64,000 nucleotides of DNA, taken from NCBI GenBank assembly GCA_016720585.1, contig JADKKH010000004.1:310001-374000 (forward strand), given 5' to 3'. Within the stretch, counting starts at the first letter, position 1, and each line of letters opens with the position of its first letter. The notes beneath the pieces were generated by a model that made no database searches, had not been told where the DNA came from, and was given only the letters and a program-made list of their open reading frames with translations. The position numbers were made by a program, and so were the translations under genes. Below, one piece after another: positions 33,554-43,340 of the stretch. Source of the DNA: Chitinophagaceae bacterium (GTDB lineage Bacteria > Bacteroidota > Bacteroidia > Chitinophagales > Chitinophagaceae).

Positions 33554-36500
33554 TTAAAAACTTGCTTTTAACCCAAAACTTATACTTAATGGAGTCGGTG
33601 CACTGCCCAGGTCAAGTCCATATCCTCCCACACCTTTTGTGCCGGGATTGTTTGAATTGACCGCTGCGTCTGCTCCATGATAATTCGAAAGTACAATCAG
33701 ATCGTTACCGGTAATAAAAAAGCTCATTGATTTCATACTTTTTAAAAGCGGTTTAGATAATCGGTAAGTCAGGGTCAGATCTCTTAACCGGAACCAGTTT
33801 ACATCATGCTGAATAAATTCTTCGTCAGGCATGGTTGTATAGTAAGTACTTTGGAAATAGGGAATAACAACGATCGTATTTACAGTTGGGGTAGCGGTAT
33901 TCTGCAAACCATCTGCCAGTACACCTTGTACTACTCTGGGTGTGTTTCGGTCAGCCGTTCTGCGGCTTCTGCCCAAACCAGTTAATACCTGGTCGGTACC
34001 ATTATATATATCGCCACCAACTTTCAGGTCCCACAGAAAGTTTAAACTCCAGTTTTTATATTTAAATGAATTGATGGTTCCTAATGTATAATCCGGAGTT
34101 CTTTCACCAATTAAACGGTTATCACCGGCAGCAGTCACCAATCCTAACCCGGTAGTGGGGCTGATCAGGATCTGGCCGGCATTGTTTCGCTGGTATATGG
34201 AACCAGTAATAGTTCCTGTTTTATGTCCCCGGATGATTCCGGCTCTGACATTCGAAATATAAGTATCGGAATTATAAAAGTCGTTTAACGGGCCAATGGA
34301 TTCAGGTATCTTGATTACATTACTCCACATGCGGTTAAAGTTGAAATTCACCGTCCAGCTAAAATCTTTCTTTTTTATAGGGGTAAGGCCAAGGGTAGCC
34401 TCAAAACCTTCATTACGTAACTCGGCTGCATTGGCTGTATTTAATACATAGCCGGTTGCATAACTGGCCCGGTATCCCTGGGCAATCTGGTTGGTGCAAA
34501 GTGTGTTATAATAAGCAACTTCTAATGTTATCTTACTATTAAACAATCTCATTTCTGCACCCATTTCAGAGGTTTTCTGGTTTTCAGGAAGCAGGTTGGC
34601 ATTCGTACCCGTAAAACCATATGTATATGCAGGTACTGCTGAACTGCTTGTATTATTTACAAAGAATGCCTGGTTAGAATACGGATCATTCAACCGGGCA
34701 GTGTTAGCTATTGAACCTCTCAATTTTAAATAATTCAGGAATTTCCCTTTTTTCAGCGCCGGGAATAAATCTGATACAATCAAACTTAAACTTGCCCCGG
34801 GGTAATGATAATTCCTATTTTTTGCAGGAATGGGAGAAGCAGACTCAAAGCGATGCGAATAAGTAAAGAATAAATAGTTATTAAACCCGATAGAAACTTC
34901 TCCAAAATACGCCAGTTCTCTGAAGATAACTACGTTAGGCTTTCCAAAATAATTTTGCAGCAAACGTGTTCTTGAGCCAGGGGTAGTTATACTGCTGTCG
35001 CTTGGATTAAAGCTGGTGACTATTGCGCCATTGTTGTATAACCTGCCGCCACTTATTGAATCAAGTACTTTACTACCGTATACCCCATAAGCCTCGGTTT
35101 GGAAATCCTGCCACATGGTACCCACCAGTAATCTTGTGGTAAACTTGCCTATATTCTTTTTTGCAGTAGCTGTAATGGTATGATTATAACCGGTATACTT
35201 CCGGTAATAATTATCCAGGGTTCCTAGCTGAGAAGCTGTCAGAAAAAAAGACTGTGGGTGAATAAAATTGTATCCATCATTTTTATAGGTATCATAACCA
35301 AATCGTCCGGCTAAAGATAACCAGGAGAAGGGCGTAATATCAATTCCGGCTGTGGCAACCCAACGGGTGTTCTTATCACCAGCCACATTATTGTTGGCAC
35401 TCCATAAGGGGTTATCATAATCAGAATTATAGTTTGAATTAAAAAGCGTCAGCTTGCCACCGTAATCGTCCTTATAATTCCGGATATCATTATTGGCCGG
35501 CCACTGATATAGTGTCATCATATAAGAAGAAGCTCCTTTTATAGGTTTAAAATTATCAGCACTGGAATAGGCTATAGATGGAGTGATGGTAATCATTTTA
35601 CCGATCTTGGTAGTGTTTGAAAATTTGAAACTATATTTTGTGTATTTATTATTGGGGATTACGCCGGTGTTACTGAAATACTGACCTGAAAGTCTGAATC
35701 CCAGGTTTTTTGTTCCGAATTCTAAACCTAAATTGTGTGTTTGAGAAAAACCGGTACGGAAGAAATGATGAAGATTGTCGTAAATTTTGGTTGTATCTGA
35801 CCATTTGGGACCAAAAGAAGTAAATTGACCCAGGAGGGGAGGCGCAGTTGGAATACCATTGCTTGTACCGGGACCATATTCATTATTTTGTTCCGCAAAA
35901 CGGGTATTTCTCTGAACACGGAAATTATTATCATAGGTTATAAGCAGTTTTCCATCGGTAGATTTACCTTTTTTGGTTGTAATAACAATGGCACCTGAAC
36001 TAGCCTGGCTGCCATATAGGGCTGTGGCTTCCGGACCCTTTAATACGGTCACCGATTCTATATCATTCGGGTTAAGATCTGCAATACGATTCGTATTATC
36101 GACGTTTCTATTGGCTCCATCGGAAGCAAGGCCAACACCGCTGCCTCCATATGAATTTGAATTGAGCGAACTGTTATCTATTATAACTCCATCCATAACA
36201 AACAGGGGTTGATTGGTTCCACTCAGAGAGTTAAAGCCTCTTAATACAATACCAGTAGAAGCACCAGCAGCTCCGGTAGTTGGAGTAACGGTTAGTCCCG
36301 CAACCCTTCCTTCCAGGCTGTTCACAAAATTTTCTCTTTGTGTTTCCTGAATATCAGTTCCTTTCACCGTTTGAACTGAGTAACCTAATTCGCGGGGGTT
36401 TCTTTTTATATCCATTGCTGTTACTACTACTTCTCCCATCATATTGTCGGTGGGCTTCATACTGATGCCGAGTGTATTTCCATCTCCGGGTTTTACATCC

Positions 36501-36751
36501 TGGCTGGTAAATCCTACATAGGATACCTGCAATGTTTCACCGGGATTTACTTTAATGGAAAATTTTCCATTAGCATCGGTTTGTACAATACGCCGGGTAC
36601 CTTTAACCCTGACCGTTACACCGCTCAGCGGTGTCTTATTGTCCTCTGATAAAATGGTACCGGTGATGGTTCTTTCCTGTGCCTGCACAGCAGCCGGCAA
36701 TAAAAGAAGCAGCAACGATAATGCAAGGAACAATTGGAGAATTTTTCTCAT
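33554..36751 (-). CDS. SusC/RagA-type TonB-linked outer-membrane transporter
   Basis: A 1065-residue outer-membrane importer. The signal peptide ends near residue 24 (LLPAAVQAQ). A carboxypeptidase-regulatory domain follows (about 26-100, ITGTILSEDNKTPLSGVTVRVKGT, VSYVGFTSQDV). The TonB plug holds VVVTAMDIKRNPRELGYSVQTVKG, GIVLRGFNSLSGTNQPLFVMDGV and the SusC-type SVTVLKGPEATALYGSQASSGAIVITTKKGK. The barrel ends ISFGLKASF. It pairs with the SusD-type gene 37 bp downstream and sits 47 bp downstream of the deoR-type regulator. No glycoside hydrolase, peptidase or other degradative gene lies nearby, so the substrate is open. Confidence 0.95.
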   Translation of the reverse strand: MRKILQLFLALSLLLLLLPAAVQAQERTITGTILSEDNKTPLSGVTVRVKGTRRIVQTDANGKFSIKVNPGETLQVSYVGFTSQDVKPGDGNTLGISMKPTDNMMGEVVVTAMDIKRNPRELGYSVQTVKGTDIQETQRENFVNSLEGRVAGLTVTPTTGAAGASTGIVLRGFNSLSGTNQPLFVMDGVIIDNSSLNSNSYGGSGVGLASDGANRNVDNTNRIADLNPNDIESVTVLKGPEATALYGSQASSGAIVITTKKGKSTDGKLLITYDNNFRVQRNTRFAEQNNEYGPGTSNGIPTAPPLLGQFTSFGPKWSDTTKIYDNLHHFFRTGFSQTHNLGLEFGTKNLGFRLSGQYFSNTGVIPNNKYTKYSFKFSNTTKIGKMITITPSIAYSSADNFKPIKGASSYMMTLYQWPANNDIRNYKDDYGGKLTLFNSNYNSDYDNPLWSANNNVAGDKNTRWVATAGIDITPFSWLSLAGRFGYDTYKNDGYNFIHPQSFFLTASQLGTLDNYYRKYTGYNHTITATAKKNIGKFTTRLLVGTMWQDFQTEAYGVYGSKVLDSISGGRLYNNGAIVTSFNPSDSSITTPGSRTRLLQNYFGKPNVVIFRELAYFGEVSIGFNNYLFFTYSHRFESASPIPAKNRNYHYPGASLSLIVSDLFPALKKGKFLNYLKLRGSIANTARLNDPYSNQAFFVNNTSSSAVPAYTYGFTGTNANLLPENQKTSEMGAEMRLFNSKITLEVAYYNTLCTNQIAQGYRASYATGYVLNTANAAELRNEGFEATLGLTPIKKKDFSWTVNFNFNRMWSNVIKIPESIGPLNDFYNSDTYISNVRAGIIRGHKTGTITGSIYQRNNAGQILISPTTGLGLVTAAGDNRLIGERTPDYTLGTINSFKYKNWSLNFLWDLKVGGDIYNGTDQVLTGLGRSRRTADRNTPRVVQGVLADGLQNTATPTVNTIVVIPYFQSTYYTTMPDEEFIQHDVNWFRLRDLTLTYRLSKPLLKSMKSMSFFITGNDLIVLSNYHGADAAVNSNNPGTKGVGGYGLDLGSAPTPLSISFGLKASF

Positions 36752-36798
36752 AGCTGTTTTTTTTTGATATATTAATTAATAAGCAATCCAAGTTTTTA

Positions 36799-37548
36799 TC
36801 AGGCAACCTTAACCCCGGCATCGATATAGGGTTTCAGCTTGCTATCATCCGCCGGTAATTCTGTTATCAGCATATCTATTTCATTTAATCCGCAAACCCG
36901 GATCGGTTGAACCGAGTTTATCTTTTCTGCTATGCTCAGGCATACTACCATCTTAGAAGACTCTATCATGGCCTTCTTTAGCTGCACCACTTCCCAATCA
37001 TTATCGGTAACACCCTGCTCAACGTCTATGGCATTTGTCCCCAAAAAACACACATCGGCCTTAACCTGTCTGATTTTTGCAATGGCCTCAGAACCAACCG
37101 TAATTTTTGAATTTTTAGATATCCGGTCGCCAATCAGTATCACTTCAATATTGGGGTGATGCATATATTCCAAAATGGCCGGTATGCTACCGGAAATAAA
37201 AGTGGCTCTTAACTGGGGCGGCAGGCAACGGGCCATTTCAATTATGGTAGTGCCACCACTTGTAAGTATAAACATGCCATTTGTTATCAGCGCAATGGCT
37301 TTTTTGGCAATGATCTGCTTTTGATTTTGCGAATAAACTCCGTTGGTGGAGAAGTAAACCTGGTTGAACGAATGTGACAGGGCACCACCATGTACTTTGA
37401 TGACTTTACCTTCTTCCGCCAGTTCCTGCAAGTCACGACGGATGGTATCTTCTGACACATTAATATCTGTGCAGAGAGAAGAAGAAAGGACTTTATTATG
37501 CAGGTTTACCTGGTGAAGGATAAAGGCCTGCCGTTCCTTTTTAAGCAT
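36799..37548 (-). CDS. DeoR/GlpR-family transcriptional regulator
   Basis: A 249-residue repressor-type protein. The N-terminal winged helix-turn-helix is at about residues 6-58 (RQAFILHQVNLHNKVLSSSLCTDINVSEDTIRRDLQELAEEGKVIKVHGGA), with the DeoR signature DTIRRDLxxL. The C-terminal sugar-phosphate sensor domain (DeoRC, isomerase-like fold) shows ILTSGGTTIIEMARCLP and DVCFLGTNAIDVEQGVTDND. It is the first gene of the same-strand series deoR-susC-susD-DUF4397, so it probably controls this uptake system in response to a phosphorylated sugar (inference from family and position). A (TAGTTCC)7 array lies about 90 bp upstream. Confidence 0.92.
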   Translation of the reverse strand: MLKKERQAFILHQVNLHNKVLSSSLCTDINVSEDTIRRDLQELAEEGKVIKVHGGALSHSFNQVYFSTNGVYSQNQKQIIAKKAIALITNGMFILTSGGTTIIEMARCLPPQLRATFISGSIPAILEYMHHPNIEVILIGDRISKNSKITVGSEAIAKIRQVKADVCFLGTNAIDVEQGVTDNDWEVVQLKKAMIESSKMVVCLSIAEKINSVQPIRVCGLNEIDMLITELPADDSKLKPYIDAGVKVA

Positions 37549-37639
37549 TCGTTAGTTTTGACCTGTTAAATATATATTAAATTCCCGCACAAAAACGCAG
37601 GAATTCGAAAATATTTGCAGAATGTGGAAAGGGAGTTAA

Positions 37640-37793
37640 TAGTTCCTAGTTCCTAGTTCCTAGTTCCTAGTTCCTAGTTCCTAGTTCCTAGTAGAGCCCT
37701 ATAGCTGGTATATTCCGGGATTGGGTGGGCCTTCATTCAAACTATATCCACTTCAGGACTCGGCTTAGAACTATGAACTAGGAACTATGAACT
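37640..37793 (+). repeat. (TAGTTCC)7 array with complementary downstream arm
   Basis: Seven perfect TAGTTCC units at 37640-37688 plus a partial unit. A right arm at 37768-37793 has units GAACTAT, GAACTAG, GAACTAT, GAACT, whose complement matches the left units. The 75-bp centre is unique. The right arm ends 5 bp before the stop codon of the gene at 37799. Confidence 0.85.
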
Positions 37794-37798
37794 TTTTA

Positions 37799-38287
37799 TT
37801 ATTTCCCAAAAGTGAAACGGGCTGTAAATCCGATGGCCGCCGGTTCAAAATTAATATCACTGATAATATTCAGTTCAGGCTTCCAGTCCAATGAGAGGTT
37901 GAGGGGTATATTATTGAATTTATAATCAAGGCCAATAACCCCCTGGGCACCAAAATTGGGGTCGGTGGATGTTTTACGCGTAATAGCATTTTCATTTTTA
38001 ATAAAGCTGATATAGCCGCCGGCACCATAGAAATAGGTCAAACCCGCAGCAGCAAGTGGTTTGTGGAATTCGAGTAAAGCGCCTATTGCGAGCGGATCAC
38101 CAAAAGTTAACAACCCTTCGATAGCTGTTTTAGCACTGATAAACTGTTTAAATGAGACTGAATTGTTTTGCATGGCATTTGAACTGCTGAGCCGGACACC
38201 CAGTGCCGTTTTATAGTCCTGGGCATGAACTGTATTCAGGGATAAGATACCAGCAGCAAAAAGGCAAACAAAGAGTATTTTCTTCAT
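37799..38287 (-). CDS. Small outer-membrane beta-barrel protein
   Basis: A 162-residue protein with signal peptide KKILFVCLFAAGILSLNTVHAQ (cleavage near residue 22). The mature chain, TALGVRLSSSNAMQNNSVSFKQFI through FEPAAIGFTARFTFGK, shows about eight amphipathic strands, a common form of small Bacteroidota outer-membrane proteins. The closing strand ends RFTFGK. Function unknown. It is flanked on both sides by heptamer inverted-repeat elements, 5 bp beyond its stop codon and about 70 bp upstream of its start. Confidence 0.7.
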   Translation of the reverse strand: MKKILFVCLFAAGILSLNTVHAQDYKTALGVRLSSSNAMQNNSVSFKQFISAKTAIEGLLTFGDPLAIGALLEFHKPLAAAGLTYFYGAGGYISFIKNENAITRKTSTDPNFGAQGVIGLDYKFNNIPLNLSLDWKPELNIISDINFEPAAIGFTARFTFGK

Positions 38288-38358
38288 GGTGATTTGATTT
38301 TGTTGTATGGTAAACGAAAAATGATGCCAACTAATTCTAAAGGAAATGCAAAAGATTC

Positions 38359-38481
38359 TGGTTGCTGGTTGCTGGTTTCTAGTTACTGGTTACTTGTAAA
38401 TGGAAGAATCTTTATATGTCGCAGAAAAGTTGATTATAAACGACCCAACCAGCAACCAGCAACTAGTAACGAGGAACTGTT
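38359..38481 (+). repeat. Heptamer inverted-repeat element upstream of 38287
   Basis: Left arm from 38359: TGGTTGC, TGGTTGC, TGGTTTC, TAGTTAC, TGGTTAC. Right arm from 38447: AACCAGC, AACCAGC, AACTAGT, AACGAGG, AACTGTT, complementary in its first half. The right arm overlaps the stop codon of the OstA-like gene (38480-38482). Confidence 0.8.
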
Positions 38482-40111
38482 AAAACAAGTCAAACTTCGT
38501 TTTCGGTCTCCTGTCTTCGAGCCACCGGAAGTTCGGCAAGCGCATTTCTGAAGGGTCTTTTTGTTTTATGGGCCAGATAGTGCCCGTAACGCTGCTGCGG
38601 AAAACAACTTTTTGAAGGGCCTGTTCACCAAAATAAATATCTATGATATCACATTTTGATTCATTGACACCGGTATAGGCGCTATCCTCATCCTGCAAAT
38701 AATAAATACATTCGGCAAATCCGGCAGCCCTTACGGAATCCATGGAGCCTTCTTTAAAATAAGCATCCATACGTGTAGATTTCACCTGGTTATAAACACC
38801 GGGGTCTATTCTATTAACCAGGAAACTATTCTCAAAAACTTTGACCAGGTCTGCTTTTTTATTTTTTGTAAATAAAAGGATGGTATCACCGGTTACCTGG
38901 CTTTCTTTGGCCCAGAGAATGGGATTTTGATATAATCGGAAGGTGGAATCTTTAAACGAATAGAACACACTATCGCAAACCGACTGCAATGAATCTGAAA
39001 AAATACGGACATTCCGGTAGGCTTCAAAATACCGGTTGGTACTGTCCTTATTATTTACATTAACGACTTTGGTTCCTTTCACGGTATCTTTTAAAATGGA
39101 ATCTTTCCCATTTTGCAGATCAGTGAGGCGGGCTGAAAACAACGTATCGGCTGTAATATATATGGAGTCCTGGTCCTGCTTTACGATCATTAAGGGTTTT
39201 CGGGTGGCAAGGATGCGGTCATTTTTATTGTCCCGGAATACTTCTCCGGCAAGTATGGTGGTTCCCTGCACCGAATCGATAATAATTACATTACCCACAG
39301 CCTGGGAAGTTCCGGCGCTGTCATCAAAGGCAATCCTGTTGGCAATGATGGTTGTTTTGCCGTCACGAATGATGGGTCGTTGTCCAAACTCGGCTTTTCC
39401 AGTGGCAAGATTATAATACCCTTCTTTGGTTTCAATAGTTCTTCCGCTGCTGTCTTTAATAAAGGTCATTGCAATAAAACGGGTGGTTTGCGACTGGGTA
39501 TTATATAAAAGGGAATCCGTTTTGATATAATAGGCCGGATCTTTTAATTCCACATTTTTTTTGAAGTAAACATCCCGTAAGCCTGCATAATAATAGCCCT
39601 CCTGGCTCGTGAGCACCGTTTTTTTATTGATCACTTTACCACCGTGCTTATAAATGCCCAGGTCTGTGGTCATATCATATTCCAGGTCGGGGGTAGTAAG
39701 CGTTCCTTTGCCGTCTGTTAATTTTACACCACCATCGAGATAGGCGATCTTTTTATTGATCAGGTAGCGGAGATGACTGGAATAGATATTGGCTGTGTCC
39801 GCATCATTAATATGAACATTGCCCCAGGCTTCAAAAGTTTTCGTGTTTCCGTTAATGACGCAGCTATCGCAGGTAAAAAGTGTGGTGGCCTGTTTCAGTT
39901 TCACATCGCCGGCAAGTATTTGCAGCGTGGTGCTGTCATTTACTTTTAAAATAGTGAGGTGCCGGGTTCCCAGTATCGTAACATCTATAAGTGAATCTCC
40001 CGGTGTGTTGGATGTTTCTACGGGAGGTGGAATAACCTGCGCCATTGAAATCACAGGACTTAAAAAAATCCCGCAAAGCAATAAAAAATAAAATAGTCTG
40101 GTATAACGCAT
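38480..40111 (-). CDS. OstA/LptA-like periplasmic protein
   Basis: A 543-residue protein with signal peptide LFYFLLLCGIFLSPVISMAQ. The rest is a long run of short beta-strand repeats of the OstA (LptA/LptC) jelly-roll type: LQILAGDVKLKQATTLFTCDSCVINGNTKTFEAWGNVHI, KIAYLDGGVKLTDGKGTLTTPDLEYDMTTDLG, NRIAFDDSAGTSQAVGNVIIID. Such repeats form the slide that carries lipopolysaccharide across the periplasm; this protein is several times longer than LptA. The start codon overlaps the stop codon of the mlaD-like gene by one base (TAATG), implying translational coupling. lptD is four genes away on the opposite strand, which supports a role in LPS transport. Confidence 0.82.
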   Translation of the reverse strand: MRYTRLFYFLLLCGIFLSPVISMAQVIPPPVETSNTPGDSLIDVTILGTRHLTILKVNDSTTLQILAGDVKLKQATTLFTCDSCVINGNTKTFEAWGNVHINDADTANIYSSHLRYLINKKIAYLDGGVKLTDGKGTLTTPDLEYDMTTDLGIYKHGGKVINKKTVLTSQEGYYYAGLRDVYFKKNVELKDPAYYIKTDSLLYNTQSQTTRFIAMTFIKDSSGRTIETKEGYYNLATGKAEFGQRPIIRDGKTTIIANRIAFDDSAGTSQAVGNVIIIDSVQGTTILAGEVFRDNKNDRILATRKPLMIVKQDQDSIYITADTLFSARLTDLQNGKDSILKDTVKGTKVVNVNNKDSTNRYFEAYRNVRIFSDSLQSVCDSVFYSFKDSTFRLYQNPILWAKESQVTGDTILLFTKNKKADLVKVFENSFLVNRIDPGVYNQVKSTRMDAYFKEGSMDSVRAAGFAECIYYLQDEDSAYTGVNESKCDIIDIYFGEQALQKVVFRSSVTGTIWPIKQKDPSEMRLPNFRWLEDRRPKTKFDLF

Positions 40112-41103
40112 TACTTATTTCCCGGCGGAACCGTATCTTTTGGCAATGGCGAAGTTATTGGGCCGGTCTTGTCTTTTCTGCCAAAAATAGAAATATTAAC
40201 GTAGCGTTTTGGATTTGCCCTCAGGTCATCCATCAAAATCTCCGCACTTAAAATGGCGTCATTAATTTTATTATACAGCGTTTTATCATTTATCAAAGCA
40301 CCCAGGGTTCCGTCTTTACTGGAAATCTTTGTAGCCGTTGCTTTCAACTGGCTGATCATTGCTTTTAATGAATCAATGGTAGGTTGTATCTCGAGTGCCG
40401 CTAATTTTTCAGAAGCTAATTTTGCATTCGTGATAGTGCTGTTGATATTATCCGTATTCTTTTTAAGTTCTTCTGTAATGGCACTGGCGTTATTCAGCGT
40501 TTTTGCAAGCGGGCCGGTCTGGTTATCCAGCAAACCGTTCAACGAACTGCTCGCCCGGTTAAGGTTGGCTATAGTCTGAGACAGGTTGCTTCTTAGTTCT
40601 GAGTTAAAAAGCGAATTAACCCCGCTCAGGGTTCCTTTCAGCGAATCAAGTACTTCTCTAACCCGGGATAGCGTGGGGTTTAGTTGTGCTTTTACATCAC
40701 CCAGTATGCCATTTTCAATCCGGGTTTCCAATGTATCGCCTGGTTCCATAAATTTGGTTGAATTTCCTCTTTCAATAACTATAAAAGAAGCACCAACTAA
40801 ACTGGAACCAATATAGGCAACTGAATTAATTGGGATATTTACATCCCGGGTAAGGTTGATGGTGATGATAATAGCACTAACATTTTTATCCAGTTCTTTC
40901 TTATCATATACGAGACCAATGGGCAAACCGTTAATTCTAACCTCGTTTGATTTTTCCAGGGTGCCCAGGTCGCTGAAGACAGCATATATTTTTTTGCTTT
41001 TTTTAAACAGGTCTTTACCCTTGAGGAAATTAAATCCAAGGATAAGAATGGTCAGGGCAGTAATAGTTAATATGCCGACTTTTGTTTCGTTACTGATCTT
41101 CAT
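40111..41103 (-). CDS. MlaD-family (MCE domain) lipid transport protein
   Basis: A 330-residue protein. A single N-terminal membrane anchor (about residues 8-26, VGILTITALTILILGFNFL) is followed by an MCE domain (about 36-115, YAVFSDLGTLEKSNEVRINGLPIGLV ... GSSLVGASFIVIERG). A long helical tail (TLSRVREVLDSLKGTLSGVNSLFN and onward) is typical of MlaD/YrbD homologues, which form hexamers that move phospholipid between membranes. The permease and ATPase partners (MlaE, MlaF) are not in the window. It shares one base with the downstream OstA-like gene and is 77 bp from the amidase upstream of it. Confidence 0.9.
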   Translation of the reverse strand: MKISNETKVGILTITALTILILGFNFLKGKDLFKKSKKIYAVFSDLGTLEKSNEVRINGLPIGLVYDKKELDKNVSAIIITINLTRDVNIPINSVAYIGSSLVGASFIVIERGNSTKFMEPGDTLETRIENGILGDVKAQLNPTLSRVREVLDSLKGTLSGVNSLFNSELRSNLSQTIANLNRASSSLNGLLDNQTGPLAKTLNNASAITEELKKNTDNINSTITNAKLASEKLAALEIQPTIDSLKAMISQLKATATKISSKDGTLGALINDKTLYNKINDAILSAEILMDDLRANPKRYVNISIFGRKDKTGPITSPLPKDTVPPGNK

Positions 41104-41180
41104 TTGATAACTTTAGCTTTCGCGGGGGGCTACTTACAAAATGCCAAATTAGCTAATTATTCTGAAACCCCTGTTTCGTA

Positions 41181-42155
41181 TCAGAATGGCTTTTTCGCTG
41201 CATCCTCCCTGGCCGCGGCGGATTTCGATTCCAGTTTTTCTTTATATTTTTTAAATGCCGAAAAAATATTACGAACGATCTCATCCTGTCCTTCCGGGCT
41301 GAGCATATATTCTTGTTCTTCCTTATTGGAAATAAAACCAATTTCCACCAGGATACTGGGCATACCGGTGGCCTGTAATACCCAGATACCTTTGTCATTT
41401 CGCTGCTTTACACCCCGGTCGATACGGCCGGCATCCTTAAACTCTTCCTGAATCAGATCAGCCAGGTTTAGACTCTTCCGGAAATAGTTTTGCGTATAAA
41501 TAAGCATTCGCGCTTTTTCTGTCGGGTCGGAAGGATCGGGTAAGGACAGGGTGGAAGTGGAATCAATTTCGCCGGTATAATCATTGTTTTTGGAAACCGA
41601 GTTGATCTTAGAATCATTTTTTCCTATAGCCCACAAATAGGTTTCAGTTCCTTTTGCCTTGTTTTCTACCCATACGTTTTCATACTGGTATTCGTAGTAT
41701 GTTTTCTTGTAGGTTTTCTTACCCTTTTTTACAGTTTTTGTTTTTGGGGTTTTTCCGACCACTCTGCGTTCATACCAGCCACCCGGACGTTTGCCGGCAG
41801 AATTGCAGTGAATGGCTATAAAGAGGTCTCCGCCGGATTCGTTGGCAAGATTTGCCCGGTATTTTAATGCTGCATCAATGGTTGGTTTATTACCGGGCAG
41901 GATATCGGTGGTACGGGTGTAAATAATTTTCAGATCAGGATAGGCCTGGGCTATTACATCTCCCAACTTCAGGGAAACCTGCAGGGATACATTGGCTTCA
42001 GTTTGAAGTGTGCCTGTAGCACCTGGATCAATACCACCATGTCCCGGGTCAATGATTAATGTTTGAATGGGCTTTCGGGGTGTGTCCTGGGCCCCGGCTG
42101 ATAAGAAAAAGAAAGAGGCCAGTAAACTTATAAAAGCAGGAAATAATTTTCTCAT
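41181..42155 (-). CDS. N-acetylmuramoyl-L-alanine amidase (Amidase_3), copy nearest mlaD
   Basis: A 324-residue periplasmic zinc amidase that cuts the amide between MurNAc and the stem peptide. Signal peptide: FISLLASFFFLSAGA. Catalytic motifs: IDPGHGGIDPGATG (first Zn His), QTEANVSLQVSLKL (Glu ligand), FIAIHCNSAGK (second His) and ILVEIGFISNKEEQEYM (catalytic Glu). A Lys/Tyr-rich insert (KTKTVKKGKKTYKKTYYEYQYE, about residues 140-160) sits in the middle. It is a paralogue of the next gene upstream, 58 bp away, with the same insert position and WVLQATGMPSILVE wording. Confidence 0.92.
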   Translation of the reverse strand: MRKLFPAFISLLASFFFLSAGAQDTPRKPIQTLIIDPGHGGIDPGATGTLQTEANVSLQVSLKLGDVIAQAYPDLKIIYTRTTDILPGNKPTIDAALKYRANLANESGGDLFIAIHCNSAGKRPGGWYERRVVGKTPKTKTVKKGKKTYKKTYYEYQYENVWVENKAKGTETYLWAIGKNDSKINSVSKNNDYTGEIDSTSTLSLPDPSDPTEKARMLIYTQNYFRKSLNLADLIQEEFKDAGRIDRGVKQRNDKGIWVLQATGMPSILVEIGFISNKEEQEYMLSPEGQDEIVRNIFSAFKKYKEKLESKSAAAREDAAKKPF

Positions 42156-42213
42156 TCACTTGGTATTTTTCAGGATTGAAGGATAAAGTTAACAAACACG
42201 GCAACAGGAAAGG

Positions 42214-43245
42214 TCATCGGATAATATTCTTTTCTTTTTCTTCTATCCTGTTGAGAAAAGAAGTGATATCATTTTGCCGGGTGTTTTGATTATTCCGGCC
42301 GGTATCCGTTCCGGAAGATTGTTGTTGTTTTTCGAGCCAGTCGATATACGTTTTTACAGCACGGGTAATGCAATCAGCAATTTCTTTCTGTCCTTCTTTG
42401 CTATTTAAATAATCCTCCTCTGCCCGGTTGGTGATATACCCGGTTTCTACCAATATGCTTGGCATGGCGGTAGCCTGAAGCACCCAAATACCCACGCCCC
42501 GTTGCCGTACATCCCGGTCTACACGACCCACTTTAAAAAATTCATCCTGCACATATCCGGCTAATGTGGCACTGCGTTTAAAATATTGTTTGGTTTTAAG
42601 TAATGATAAGGCAATAAATTCAGGTGAATTGAGATCAACATCACCATAGTTTGTTTTATAGTTCTCTTCCTGCATGACCACCGCATTCTCCCGCATAGCC
42701 ACTTCCTTGTCTTCATTTTTATGAGCACCCCAGATATAAGTTTCTGTTCCTTTTGCCGGATTCGGTGTGGTATAGGTCCGGTATTGGGGTACATCTTTTG
42801 TTTTCTTTTTCCGGTTCTTGCCTTTACCTGTATAATAGGTCACTTTTTTATGTCCGATCAGTTCGGAATGCCTTTGGGGAACTGCGGCATTTACGTGTAC
42901 ACAGATAAAGAGGTCCCCGTTATTTTCATTGGCAATTTCTGCCCGGCGGTGAATGGCCGTAATTTTTTCAGTGGGCCTGCTTTCTATAATTTTTATTTCA
43001 GGTATTTCATCATGGAAATTTTTGACCAGTTCTTTTGAAACAGCCAGGCAGATATCATCTTCATAGGAATAAGACCCCTTGGCTCCATTATGTCCGCCAT
43101 TCTCCATAATACCATGACCAGCATCCACGATGATTGTTTTGATAATTTTTTGCTTTTCGGGTCCGGAATTATCCTCTCTTATAAAGGAAAATATGGTCAG
43201 GCAAAGCGATAGGGTCAGAAAAAAAAGAAGGGTTCGTTTGATCAT
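42214..43245 (-). CDS. N-acetylmuramoyl-L-alanine amidase (Amidase_3), second copy
   Basis: A 343-residue paralogue of the neighbouring amidase with signal peptide LLFFLTLSLCLTIFSF. Motifs: IIVDAGHGIMENGGHNGAKG, SYEDDICLAVSKEL (Glu ligand), FICVHVNAAVP and ILVETGYITNRAEEDYL. The insert contains KVTYYTGKGKNRKKKTKDVP. A C-terminal Gln/Asn-rich tail (EKQQQSSGTDTGRNNQNTRQND) is not seen in the other copy. The pair probably arose by tandem duplication. It is divergent from lptD with about 95 bp between starts, and is the first gene of the run amidase-amidase-mlaD-ostA. Confidence 0.92.
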   Translation of the reverse strand: MIKRTLLFFLTLSLCLTIFSFIREDNSGPEKQKIIKTIIVDAGHGIMENGGHNGAKGSYSYEDDICLAVSKELVKNFHDEIPEIKIIESRPTEKITAIHRRAEIANENNGDLFICVHVNAAVPQRHSELIGHKKVTYYTGKGKNRKKKTKDVPQYRTYTTPNPAKGTETYIWGAHKNEDKEVAMRENAVVMQEENYKTNYGDVDLNSPEFIALSLLKTKQYFKRSATLAGYVQDEFFKVGRVDRDVRQRGVGIWVLQATAMPSILVETGYITNRAEEDYLNSKEGQKEIADCITRAVKTYIDWLEKQQQSSGTDTGRNNQNTRQNDITSFLNRIEEKEKNIIR

Positions 43246-43340
43246 TATTATCGGGTTTCAGGCTTGTAGAATCTTCACATTTTGTTTAGGGTCATTCATA
43301 GGATGCAGGTATATAAAGAGTTACTTTTGCCCCCTACCAG

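Noticed and set aside
37640..37793. (TAGTTCC)7 array as a possible CRISPR array
   Set aside because: Units are 7 bp and contiguous with no spacers; no cas genes are present in the window.
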